A stretch of DNA of 64,000 bases, from the NCBI RefSeq assembly GCF_910592395.1, contig NC_088308.1, positions 26,179,501-26,243,500 of the forward strand, read 5' to 3'. The notes beneath the pieces are model-generated. The model searched no databases and was not told where the DNA came from. It saw only the letters and a program-made list of their open reading frames with translations. Both the position numbers and the translations under genes were made by a program. This DNA comes from Lineus longissimus (lineage: Eukaryota; Nemertea; Pilidiophora; Heteronemertea; Lineidae). The stretch's first letter is position 1. The number at the start of each line of letters is the position of its first letter. Shown here piece after piece: positions 45,641-57,800 of the stretch.

Positions 45641-45816
45641 CCAACGGCACGAGGCCAGCACCCCGCGTGTCACGCAAGTCGCAGTCGGCCTCGGGGATCA
45701 GTGTTTGTTTTGTGGTCATTGAGAGAGGACTATGCTGTTCTTAGAAGTGCTTTCCAATAGTGATATATCTAACGGATTATGACAGATTTCATGTACGAAA
45801 TAAAACCATTCCAGTT
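45641..45816. promoter_or_regulatory. Bidirectional promoter candidate, QTGAL / meteorin-like gene
   Basis: Head-to-head space between the candidate QTGAL leader exon and the meteorin-like start codon, short enough to suggest one shared promoter. The left part (45640-45700) is more GC-rich than its surroundings (ACCCCGCGTGTCACGCAAG). A 12-codon uORF begins at 45791 and overlaps the meteorin-like ATG out of frame. Transcription starts cannot be placed from sequence alone. Confidence 0.4.
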
Positions 45817-48800
45817 ATGGAATCTTTAGGACATTTCTCATCGAATGGATCCATTCGATGGAAGAAAAGTGACATTTGGAATTCAGTCCATGGGATTTTA
45901 TTTGTGATTTTATTATTGTGTGCTAATGTGGATACCCAAACCTCAGCCAAGCAGTGCAGCAGAACTCTCCAGTAAGTTTATATTCGATTTTTCTTTTTAT
46001 TTTGGTTATCAGGATTGCTGTCCGGAAAGATTATTATAAACAATGTATCTGCTTGGACATGATGAAGCCAAAAACATCACTGATCTATTATTTTCACTTG
46101 TCTTCTCTTATAGGAACTCTTCTACCATGTTTCCATCTCTTCCAGATGTTTTTCCAACTCTTCCAGATGTTTTTTCCAACTCTTCCAGATGTTCATTCCA
46201 GCTCTTACATATTTGCATTCCGCTTTTCTTGATGTTTATTCCAGATGTATATTCAAGCTCTTCTAGAATTTTATTCAGCTCTTCCAGATGTTTATTGCAG
46301 CTTTTTTCAGGCCTTCTAGACAGATGTTTATTCCCAACTCTTCCAGACATTTATTCCAGCTCTTCCAGATGTTTATAATTCCAGCTCTTCCAGTCAGCCA
46401 GGTGTCTATCACAGCTTTATGTTTATTCCAGCTTATTCTTGAGGTCTATGTGTTCTATTGTGAGCCTAACAATCTGGTCAAGATGATGATACCTAAAAAA
46501 ACTACTGGATTGAGTTGACAGAAATTCAAATAATCAATTCACCCTTTCATCTTGGCCACCGCCATATCATTTGTAAACTCCAGGGGCAGGGGATTGTTGA
46601 CTCTCTTATGCAAGTATCAATTCGTTTCTTGTACCCCCCCCCCCTCCTTAAGGGTAGTTAAGCTATCACCACTAATCTTTGCTGATGCTTGAGTAGTATT
46701 TATTTTTCCTTTAGTGAAAATTTGGCGAAGCTGGAAAGAATAAGGATGCTAATGTGTCGATGTCTTGTCGAACATACAGCCTTACCCAGTAAAATTAGTT
46801 CGGTTACTTTATATGATGGTGATAACTGATATATTGTTGATGGTGATGTCTTGACGAAAGAAAAAGTAGCATTGGTGAAAAAAGGGTGATGCTTGAGCCT
46901 TAAGATGTCGTTATAGGGTGATAAGGTGTCGTACCCTTCTTGAGGAGGGGGGGTACAAGACACGAATTGATACTTGCATTACACTACGTTCTATGTCGTG
47001 ATATGTTTCATGCCTGCCTGTGGTCTAAATCTTATGTCCAACTTTTTTGACTGTTGACATAATTTGCAAACCTGATAGTTTTCGATACACCCCATGCTGG
47101 ACTGCAGTCATAACTGATTGATTTAGGTCATTGTGCTGGCCACCCCTATCATGTGTCATCAATGTGTATTTATTTTATCAGTTTGTGTACATTAGGTGGC
47201 CAGGATAAATGAGGGATAGTCCTGGAGATTCTCTACTTTGTCAGATTGTAGGAAATTGCATACCAATGTTATGTAATATCTGATAGTTGAATGATGTGTG
47301 TTTTGGTTATTTGTGCCTGGTTTAGAAGTGGGGTGATGAACTTTCTTTCTGCTTGCTGCTTGATTGAGATAATGAACTGAGATAACATGTTATTCAATCA
47401 TATGATGGAATTTCAATTAGTCGGAATAAAGTTCAGGAGTGTACACGTGTAAGTGATTGAAAGAAGTATGGTGATCTTTGATTGAAAGAAGTGTGGTGAT
47501 CTTCAGTATTGTAATACTAATAGTCTACCCTTTCTCTGGAGCCTTTGAAAACTGCACCAGAAAGTAGGAAGTAGGCTTATTTATCAGGTTGGTGTTGGGT
47601 TTCTGTTAATCTAGCCCCTGATGAAAAAAATCTGTAAGTTACATGTTACCAACTTGTACTCGGGTTGATTTCACAAGTTTGTTGTTTTTACTTGCAGCAC
47701 CTTACTATTTACTATAAAATACTGACTTTAGGCAAAACTTTGTTTCAGTTGAGTAAACAATATGATATTCACCTGATTTCAGCAGAATTAAACATCAAGA
47801 ATCTCATAGATTCCCAGAGATTTGAAATATCTCATCTGATCCTAGGAGTGGGGAAATGGAAAAGTCTATTCTGGTATGGGATAGAGACCTTATACCAGAA
47901 TAATACTATCGAGGACACCGGTGGGACTGAAAGTACTGTTCTTGATAGAGGCGGGAATTACTTAAGAGTGGTTAATGGGATAGGTGACATTTCAGCAAAA
48001 GGTGGCTTGGGGTAGCATGCCTTGATGCCTGTGTATTGCTAACTAGCTGACGCTCAGTTGCACTGCATGCCATATTCAGTTATGATGCTGGATATATAAT
48101 GTGAAGTATTAGTTTTTTTCTGTCCTGGTATCTCTGGGAACCTAGTGACTCATTTGGCCAAGGAGGTGAGGTTATTGAAACTGGCATTTAAACGACCCAG
48201 AGTATTCTATTTACATGCTTGTGTGTATAACAGAGCTTGTTTAGTGCTCTGGCTTTGAGACTGTAGAATAGATGAGAGGACAGGTAAACACTACTTAGAA
48301 TCAGGTCATACTCTCCTTTGTAAGGTATTCATCATCCACTCCATGAATATTAGAGTCCTCATGAAAGATAATCACGAATAGACCCCATAGTCAGGTGACG
48401 TTTTTTACCTGTTCATATCACATAATACATCCTGAGGAAATCGAGGGTTAATGTTTGCTTCTCTGGCCCATTATACCCCCCCCCCCCCCCCCCCCGACAT
48501 TTTCTCTCATTTGCTGAAGTACAGGCATACATCACCTCACCATCACGTACACTGAGATTTATTTAACTGACAACTCCGATTCCAGTTGGAGAAATGGTCA
48601 TGACATCCTTTTGGTTGCAACGCCAAATGGAACTTGTAATTTTTTACTTTCCACAAGTCAGTTTTACCATGTCCTGTGACACCTATACTTCATTAAAAAA
48701 ACTATCCTCATGATACAGGGCAATCAGTCATTGTCAAGGGATAAAAAAATTACATTTTTAAAATGAATGGAAGACAACGACACTGTTTGTGACTACAGAC

Positions 48801-51800
48801 ACGTGAATAAAAAACTGAGGAAATTAATTCTTAAGAAGTAATGAGTGTGGCCTAATTAGGTAGAAAGGAAGTCATCTACTCTGGGTTCGGTAATAATGTG
48901 GTCAAAATACTGTGATGTTGGCTTGTGATTAGATTCTGGTCATGAGACAGTTTTCATTGTTCAGAAAAATGATCGTAATGAGCGTGTCATGATGTCATAT
49001 CAGGGTCCACTTGTCATGAATTATGTGGTGCCTTTTGGCTGTTACTGTACCTCAGTCAGCAGTGGTGACTAGAAGCCATTTTCTTATGAAAAACCAACTC
49101 GTCTCATGCCCAACTTAATTGTCCTAAAACATGAGGGCCACTAAAATGCCTTCCAAGGTTATCAGCCAATGGAGAAATCAGCTCAAATCATGCATGGACA
49201 TACAATGTCAGTCATCAGTGAATGGAAGTTGATTGGAACCTGGTCTATTGTATTGAAGGCCATTGTGATAACAAGTTGTAATATTTAATGATGCAGCATC
49301 GCAATTAACTAACTAGTTTTCGTGGCCCAAGCATGTAGTGGGTCACAGCCTCAACAAGTGTGCCGACATGCGCCACAAGAAAAACACTACAAATTGAAAT
49401 TGATATAATTTTGAGTTCATTTGTTCAACTGTCAATTAGAGTTAATAATGCTTTGTTTGATTCTAATTAGTACTGGGCCACTTAGTCTTTTTCAGCAGTT
49501 TCCTCGGCAGTAAAAATGTGACTGATAAGTGATATGCTCTCCACTGTTGTTCGTACATTTTGTTTGCAGATCTAAAAGCTACGTAGCCTCAAAAAGAGGG
49601 TTTGAGAAATGTTTAGGTGGAAATTCTCAGTCCCAGTCAAATATGTAGGCCAAGTTGTAAAAATGGGCTGGACATAAAATCTAGTCCAACACCATTTTGA
49701 AGTTGAAGGCCACATGCAAGTTGAGACTTGGGAAACTTATATAGAGTATAAAAAGGAGAACTTTATAGTTAATGTTAGGCCTAATATAGTCTATTTTAAT
49801 AATAAGTCGATGTCTATCTTGGATTGCACGCACTGCTGACTAAAGTTTAGTTCAAGATGACTTGGAGACAATAATTGATCGTCTAGGAAAGATTGAAAGA
49901 TTGTGACTATTTCACAAATAAATCAACCATCATTGGTATTGAAACATTAAAAAAACACTATGAAAAATATTCTATTTCTATTTTTAGTAAGAATATTCTT
50001 AGGCAGCCAACCATGATCATTTAGAAAAATCACAGATGTACATTGTATGGCAAAGCGTGTGTGGAACTGTCAGGCTGACAGAGGTGACCATTGATCACAG
50101 CTACTGAAGATGTCCCAGATTATTTCTAGCTCATTCTATGTTTATCAGTCAATCAGTGGTCTGGCAGTCCAAGGCACCATGCTGTTTGCCCATGTCCTTA
50201 AATTGGGGCAGGACAATGACCCATCAACCCCTGACAAATGGACAGATGGTCATGATTAACAAAACACTAGTTCATCCTTTCATGGCTAAAATAGGATGCT
50301 TCTAGTGGTCAAATCATTTGAACAAATTCAGGTAATCCTTGCTCAAATAGACTCTTTGCTGTATTTGCATTGGAATGATGGACAGACCGAAACATTTCCT
50401 TTTATATGCTCTGTATTCTGATTGTAAACCAAAGAGAGAAAATGTATCATTTTTCAGAACCTCGGAATAGAATCAAAAAGGAAGAAAATCTATCATTTTT
50501 CAGAACTTCAGAAAACAATAGACACATCCATTCAATTGTCACACCGAATAGATTACGACTTAACCAACAGAATCAATGTTAAAAAAGTCCCCCTGACCAC
50601 AAATCTTTCATGTCTTTCACAAATTCGTGCATACACCGTTAGTGGTTGATCATGGTAGTGATAAGGCTGTTCAGCATCCCCCTGTTTCTCAAGTAACTGT
50701 GCATTTGATTCTATCAATTATTTTGTGACGCCTTCCTCCCTTTCTCTTTTCAGATTCACTGGTACAGATGATGAAAAAGGAATACAGAATGTGCCTGTTA
50801 ACTGTGATGAAGGAAAGATTATCTGGAAGGGACTCCAGGGAGCTATCCGGCTTGATTTTCACTTCGTATCCATACCCACTGACTTCAGGGCCTGTTTCAA
50901 GGCCTCTGCCCTCGAAACAGCTGCTAAAATATCAATTGAGGAACCAGAAAAGTTAGCACATTTGACAGTTCTAAATGGGACTGGTGAACCAGCCATTGAG
51001 GAATTTTGTGAAGATTCCCGACAGAAAAATTTAATATTATTTATTGAGGCTGCTAATTCTAAAGCAATAGGGACAATAACTATAGACTATATGTTAGAGA
51101 GACAAACATTTCATGCTCCAAATAGTGATGATATGCAAGGTAAGTTGAATTCTGTCTTTGATTGTTTTAAGCAACTTGAGAACAGGCTCTCATATTTTGC
51201 CATGCAGAGCACTATGTGACAACGTCCTCCGCCTCCGGGGAATACTTTTACCAATTTGAGGATTTTGGATGAGTTCTGGTATTTCTTCAATTGACAAAGT
51301 TTCACCTTATAGTAAAATGCTATTCCGTAAGGTTATTGACCTCCTCATACTACAGGCTTGGCTCGCTTCCAATTCTTTTTAACTAACTTGTGTGTCAACG
51401 ATTTTTGATCAAAAATGTCAACAGACCACTTTTGTGGATCAGTTGTGGTCTGATCACAGATATCTCTTCAGAATAATGGTGATATCTGCGTAGTTTACTA
51501 TCAAAGTTCTGTCCTAATTGTCTCAGGGTTGAGTAAGTGCAAAGCTTTTCAGAGAAGACACTCACAACTTTACAAACAATTTGTTAAAAGCTTAGCCTCC
51601 TTGGAACCCAGCCAGGCCTCACTTGTTTGGGCCTAATAAATCGGAATCGAAATAGCCTGCATTATTTTGAGCTATTTGTTGTCGCCGGTAAACAAATAAA
51701 GGACAAAATATTATGTACATCGGAACACATAAAGTAAAGTGTGCCTGGTGAATAGTCCTGGTGCCCTGTGGCCAGAAACTTTTTGTCAAATCGTGTTCTT

Positions 51801-54800
51801 TTTTGTGAAGATCTGCACTTATTCAGTGCCTGTCGTCCTTTTACTAAGTTCTGTTAAATCTCAGGTCATGCCCTGCATGAAGCTGGAGCATCACAATTCA
51901 CATGGCTTCACCATGATACCCCCTGATATGCACACACACATACAAACTCATCATGCTCTTTAACAAAGTTGTGCAACTCTTTTCGGCTTCTCGTAGTCGA
52001 AATGGGTTTGATTCTGACACAAGCATGCCTTCTTATCTCAAGTTCGCCCAGAGTGGCCAGCGTCTACAGTTTTGCGTCTGGTTGAATATCTGCAGGGCTC
52101 TTCAATCAATAGGCCTGATCACTAGACCTACTACCTTATGTCGTTCAAGTCCACTTCTTTCTGCTGTATTCTGTCAAGGATAGGCCTAGTTCAGGCAGAC
52201 TGCATCTATGTTATAATGTCTTATCAATGAAATCTCTGTTTTGTTGGTATGTGATATTTCCTTTCTGATTTTGCCAATTACTGATTGATAAGCTATCTGT
52301 TGTGATCAACAAAATGATCAGAATAGGTCACAATATTGTAGTGGCTAACTCATCAGTCAATCGTTTTGGTGATTGAGTGTTGAAAAAAACATTTTGAAAT
52401 ATTTGACACATTTGAAATTCTACTTTTTTGTTGTGTTATTTGATATGAATACAACAATGATCAAAGTAACGTTTTGGATTCCCACGAATTCATTGCAGGT
52501 TGAATTAAGACAAGTTCAAAAAATACAGTTGGGATTTAGGATTAAACTTTTTTTCTTTCCTGTCAAGTATGCATATTATCAGTTCTTTCATAAAACTAGC
52601 GATTTTGTTGCGTAGCTATTGTGAACCAGGTGTTTTGTTCAAGAAGCAAGTTTATGCACAAACCATGACTTAAAAAGCGAACATGAAACTTTTTGCATGA
52701 TGATAATCAGGTGCACACACTCAACATCAGCAACATCATTGCAAGTACTCCTTTCAGGCCTTTGAATCAACACCACGCGGTCAGCAGAAAATGAACAAAA
52801 TTTCCAGATATTGCATCTGGTTATGCATGGGCATGAATTTTAAAGTATACCTATACGATAGGACAATAAGGAATAATGCTACAGCAGGGGACACATTTTC
52901 ACTTTCCTTTCCCACAATCCTTATACTTTTTCGTGAAGAACAGAATAAACCTTTTTGACCTGATGTCATCAAATCGGGTGAGAAAATCAAAATTTTGAAT
53001 CAGCCTGAAATGGATACCTTTTACGTTATAGTCTACATGATTGTTTGCTCACAATTGTTGTGGACATCTTTGGACGCCATGGCGTACCCCCACTGGGTCT
53101 CACAATCATCGTGCTGCACCAGTTCTCCACGTGTCCGCGTCCCAGAGTCAATAGCCATGAATTGGTTCAGTTCCAACGGAAAATACTGGCCAGGTCACGC
53201 TCTTCGACCACTGGATTTTGGTGTGGTGAGGGGGTTCGTATTATGTCAGATGAGCACTATAGATTGAATCCGAGATTTTGAAGAGGGCTGCAATGTCTTG
53301 AAATATAGCAAACTAATAAGACATCGGGTTGGTGGCCATCACAGTCTTACATTGCTGTGAGCAGCTTTACTGCCTTGTTAATACAAACTTTAAAAGCATC
53401 TTATCATTGGGTTTCATTCATATAGATGGCTTTCATCTCCCAAAAAAATCCTTCTCAGTGATGCTCCCAAGTATCTTTCTAACATTCGAGACTACTAATA
53501 TCACTTTGTATTTTCATTTTATCTCCGCCAAACTTGTCACAATATGGCATTATGGATCAACTTCACCAAGTGAGGACAGTGCCCTGGGCTATTCTTTCAG
53601 GTTAAATATAAATTTCTTGTTTTTGATTTCCTTTACAATAACACTTGCTTTTGCTTCCAGTGCAGAACTAGAAGTAAGAGTGTGTTTGTGTCGGCAACAA
53701 TAGCGACAGGTCCTGGTCGAGAATGTTGAGACATTCCTCTTGGTGACAAAACTTTTATATATCCATACTTCATACTACCATGAGAACCAGTTTGACCTAG
53801 TTTCCAATAAAAAGTAGGCGGATATGAAATTATCAACTCTTTTGTGCGATCACCCCCAAAACTTGTCATCGTTTGAGAGGCATAACTCTGCCATTCAGCT
53901 GAGGCAACCTGTTATGTTGATATGGTATTCACTATTACAAAATGATGAAGTTATCCAAAGAATTCGGTAGCCTCATGATCGTGGAGAAACACAGTGTTCA
54001 AAATGTTGCGTAGGAGGGCTGTTGCTGAGGTTCTTTTTGAATGCCTGGTCCGGTGGGGTCATTGGGTTTCAAACGGAAAACAGCTAGGTGGTTGGAGAAA
54101 GTCACTTTTGTCTGGCCCTGCTCGTGGCCTTTCTTTTGATGCCCTGAAATCTCAAGATGATATTTCGATGAGGAGATGCAATATGACTCAAACAGCATAG
54201 GATTCCAATGTCTTCCCAAAAAGTATATGTTTCTTTGTCATGGTTGTTCCAATAAATTGCGATATATTTCAAAAGGCATTTTAAAAAAGACTGCAGGATG
54301 ACCTGGGAGAAACCTGGACTAAAAAGAAGAACAATTGTTCAAACATATCGGCATCAAATAGGAGTCCATGTTGGTGACATAAGAAACAAGGCGGTTCTCT
54401 ATCAGTTTGAAAATGTTCAAGCGCCCCCTCAAATCAAATTGGCACATTTGGAGAAAAACTCTCTGGGATTCATAAAGATGTCCAATTGTGCTTTGTCATA
54501 AACTCAATTTATCATGCGTAAAAAGCCAACAACTTTTTCAACAGGTCAAAGAGGTTGTTAGCTGCCTAAATTTTAAGATGCCATGTCTTAGGAAATTCCG
54601 TGGGAGAATTTCTTGAAATCTATTCATGCTCTACGCATCACAAAACGATCCTGTACTACACACGTTTTTTTCTCTTTTTATGAGATGTTAGCGTGGGCCG
54701 GGCTGCATGCTTCATAACTGACAAACTATTATGGTATTGTCATGCATTTGTTTGCTGCAGAATGCACGGTTTAATGAAACTGCGATTTTCTGGTGCCACT

Positions 54801-57800
54801 GTCAGCCTCGTTGAATTGCCCTCGAGTAGCCTTTATCTTCATGACGTTGACAATATGGAAATTTTATGAGGTTTGTGGATGGATTAGACAAGAACACTAA
54901 ATTTTTATAATATCAACATTTGATTTGCACATTTTTTGCTTTCTTCTGTATAGGAATGCGATTCCACTCTCCATGACCAACACTTACTGTAGAAGATCGT
55001 TTGAACGCTTTTGAATTGGTTTTCTATGGTAAATCGGATGGATGCCTTGCAAGAGAAACCATGCTCAGATTTGCTCTACCGCCTGTCAAAGTGTGGGAGA
55101 AGTCAGTGATTTTGACACTCAGTGACGTGCTTGAAAAGGCCCAGGGCGCTTCCCTTATATTTGTAATCAAAGGTGAATGTCTTGCACCATTCGGCTTCCC
55201 TGGCTTCTCTTCCTGTCCAGCATGGCTTGTCAGTTACAGCTTCATGAAGTTTGTCCGTGGGAATCAAGTTTTGAGTTGTTCTTCTGAAGTTTTTGAGTAA
55301 GCCTGCAGGTGACTTGAACAAATGTGGTAAACCTTTTAGGCAGCACCCTGTTGGCAGTCAATTGTAACAATGTAAAGCGATCTACTGAGGGTTCTTTCCA
55401 GACATCCTCTCCTTGTGTTTCGTAACCTTTTAGAGACCTTGTCTGGACATTTCCAGCAAAAACAAATCCGACACCCTGCTAACTTTTTGCATGCTTTCCT
55501 AATTATAACTCAGGATTGATCAACTTCCAAGGCTTGTTGGCTAGCTTTTAACAGCAGGTAAATGCTAATGGACCAGTAATACAATAGGGTGATACCTGTT
55601 AGAAGACTAGTGTCCTTTTTCAGGCTTTGTCCAGTTGTTTCTAAAAGGTCAATTCTGGTTTACAGGATTCATCTACCACACTACCACACGGGGGGGGGGG
55701 GGGGAACCAATCCTTATCTTTCCCTTTCTGTCATCCCTTCCCATGCCCTCAACAGAGACCTATAACATCCTTTACCCCCCAGGGGTATCCCATGTTGGCT
55801 GCCTGCACACTAGGTCCATAGAGGTCAGCATCTGCATCCTGTAACATGGTCTGACAGGGCCTCCAGCATCCCACGGATAGCCTCTAGTACTGATACATAT
55901 TTTCTTAGCCATCTACTAGGCTGGCCAGTATCAAAATCATATTCCTACTTTTGGGTAAGGAATATTCATTCAATGGGATTCATCTCCCATGGGAAAGTTT
56001 GATTGTTTTCTTGCTCCTGAACTCTTAGGTTTAGGTTGCGTTGAACCTTATTTGATATGAATTTTGCTTATATTTCCCTTTCAGATTTATATTATGATTC
56101 TGGCAGACTTAGGTTGAAAGCAGTTTCACATTTCTTCCCCCCAGATTCCTCACTCACGTGTAACCATAGCAAGTTGTATTATCTCAGGTATTGCTGTTTT
56201 CATAAGAGCTGTGATTGCAAAGCTAAAACCTCACACCATGCTACCCTCCCACATTTCACTGTTGATTTTCTGCCTTGGATTGGTTATCATCACAGAAGGG
56301 GCAAATGTTGGTAAAAATACTTCGAGAAAGATTGGCAAATTTGCTTCCATTTTCTTGAAGAAAGTGCCAAAGAAACGTTGGTTATTTGCAAGAAGGCCAC
56401 TGAATCAGCTATAGTGAACTAATCACACACTCTATTGTTGAAAAAACACAGACAGTTGAGACATATTGTACATAAATAATCATGTCTGCTGAAATATTGT
56501 CAAAAACACGCGAAACTTTCTCATGAGACATTTTCTGGCTTAGACTTAGATGCAAAGGGCAAATGTTGAAGTTTTGTTGATGGGTTATTTGAATTTGAAT
56601 CAAAAGAGTAGTATTTTTCATGTCCAGTGGTGTGCTTTGCATTCAGACCAACCTCATTTATCAATCTAAATAATAAAGTTTGTTTTGATTTGATTGATGT
56701 GACTGCGCCCCAATTTGAACTTGATATTGACTTCCAACAGCCATCAAAGTTCCTAGATTTCTATAAAATCGCCAGACGGTATCTACTTAACATGATGTCC
56801 TACACTGTTTCAACATACTTTGCTAGCCCTTCATGCTCTTTGATCCTATTTTATAGTGATCTTCACACTGAAATGTTGGTAATCGCTTGTCAGAAATGAC
56901 ATGTTCATGCGTGTGACAATGCGAGGTCCTCTCATAAGGTCATGCATTTCTCTAATCCTGCTTTGACGTTCCATCCTACTATTCACCCCTCGTGTGATTT
57001 TAGCAAATGTGACAAAGCTTTGAAGAGGTATGTTTTTAATTTGACAGCAGGGGTCTCGTATGTCACTTGTATTCACAAATACAATATCGATTTATGAATG
57101 ATGATCCAAAGATGACTTTGGTCGTGAGAATATCGTTCCTCCTTGGAACACATGGTCGCAGAGCTCTGGCCTATCGTCGAATTTACTGGCGGAGAACATT
57201 AGACTGATCAGAAATTCTATTTGATATAATCCTAGTAAATCAATGGAACGATTTCATATCAGATCATTTCATGGAACAGAAACTCTATTGATACGTCTTC
57301 TGGTAAATCAACCGAGTGATGCTCTATCAGAACATTTTTCCCTCGTAAATTGGCTTTATTGTAGTGGATTTCTTCGTGTACACATTGTTATTGTTATAAT
57401 GATTGTATCATTTTGTTTTTATGGTGCAATGATAACCTAATTCATAGGTAAACAATGCTAATTTCTATGAGTTGATTGAAATCAAGTTCAAAGTAGGAAC
57501 TAAGTGATATAACCACCAAGACCATATTTGCATTTAGATTATGGAGGGAAAACTATTTGGCACGGTTTTGTTGTCAACTCGATTGTGTGAACATGCACTT
57601 CCTTCTATAAAGGACTTGGGCGTGTCAGGGGACTGTTTTAGGGTTTGTGAGTTCTAGCATTGTGTTTATATTTCTGTTTTCGACAAGTGCACCTCACGCG
57701 ATATAATCAAAATCATTGTTCAATATCATGTTGGTAAAGTGTGTCCATTTCCAAAAAAGTACCACTTTAAAGAGTACTTGTAACTTTCAAGTATGAGTTT

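Larger units (their letters stand above)
45972..50753 (+). other. Meteorin-like intron 1
   Basis: A 4.8-kb intron holding a 22-24-bp minisatellite (46115-46440), a MITE (46609-46978), two short direct duplications (about 47455-47504 and 50437-50512) and a run of 20 C (48476-48495). The 116-codon frame at 47665-48015 has no recognisable homology. Confidence 0.6.

Noticed and set aside
46108-46350. Minus-strand frame rich in LEELEKTSGR-type repeats
   Set aside because: It is the reverse translation of the CTCTTCCAGATG minisatellite; the repeat explains the apparent coiled coil.
47665-48015. 116-codon plus-strand frame after an acceptor-like TTGCAG in meteorin-like intron 1
   Set aside because: Phase and content do not fit between exons 1 and 2 of the meteorin-like gene, and no homology is recognised.
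53045-53281. Plus-strand frame in meteorin-like intron 2 (GRHGVPPLGLTIIVLHQ...)
   Set aside because: Considered as a worn transposon or a missing exon; no conserved motif and no matching splice phase.
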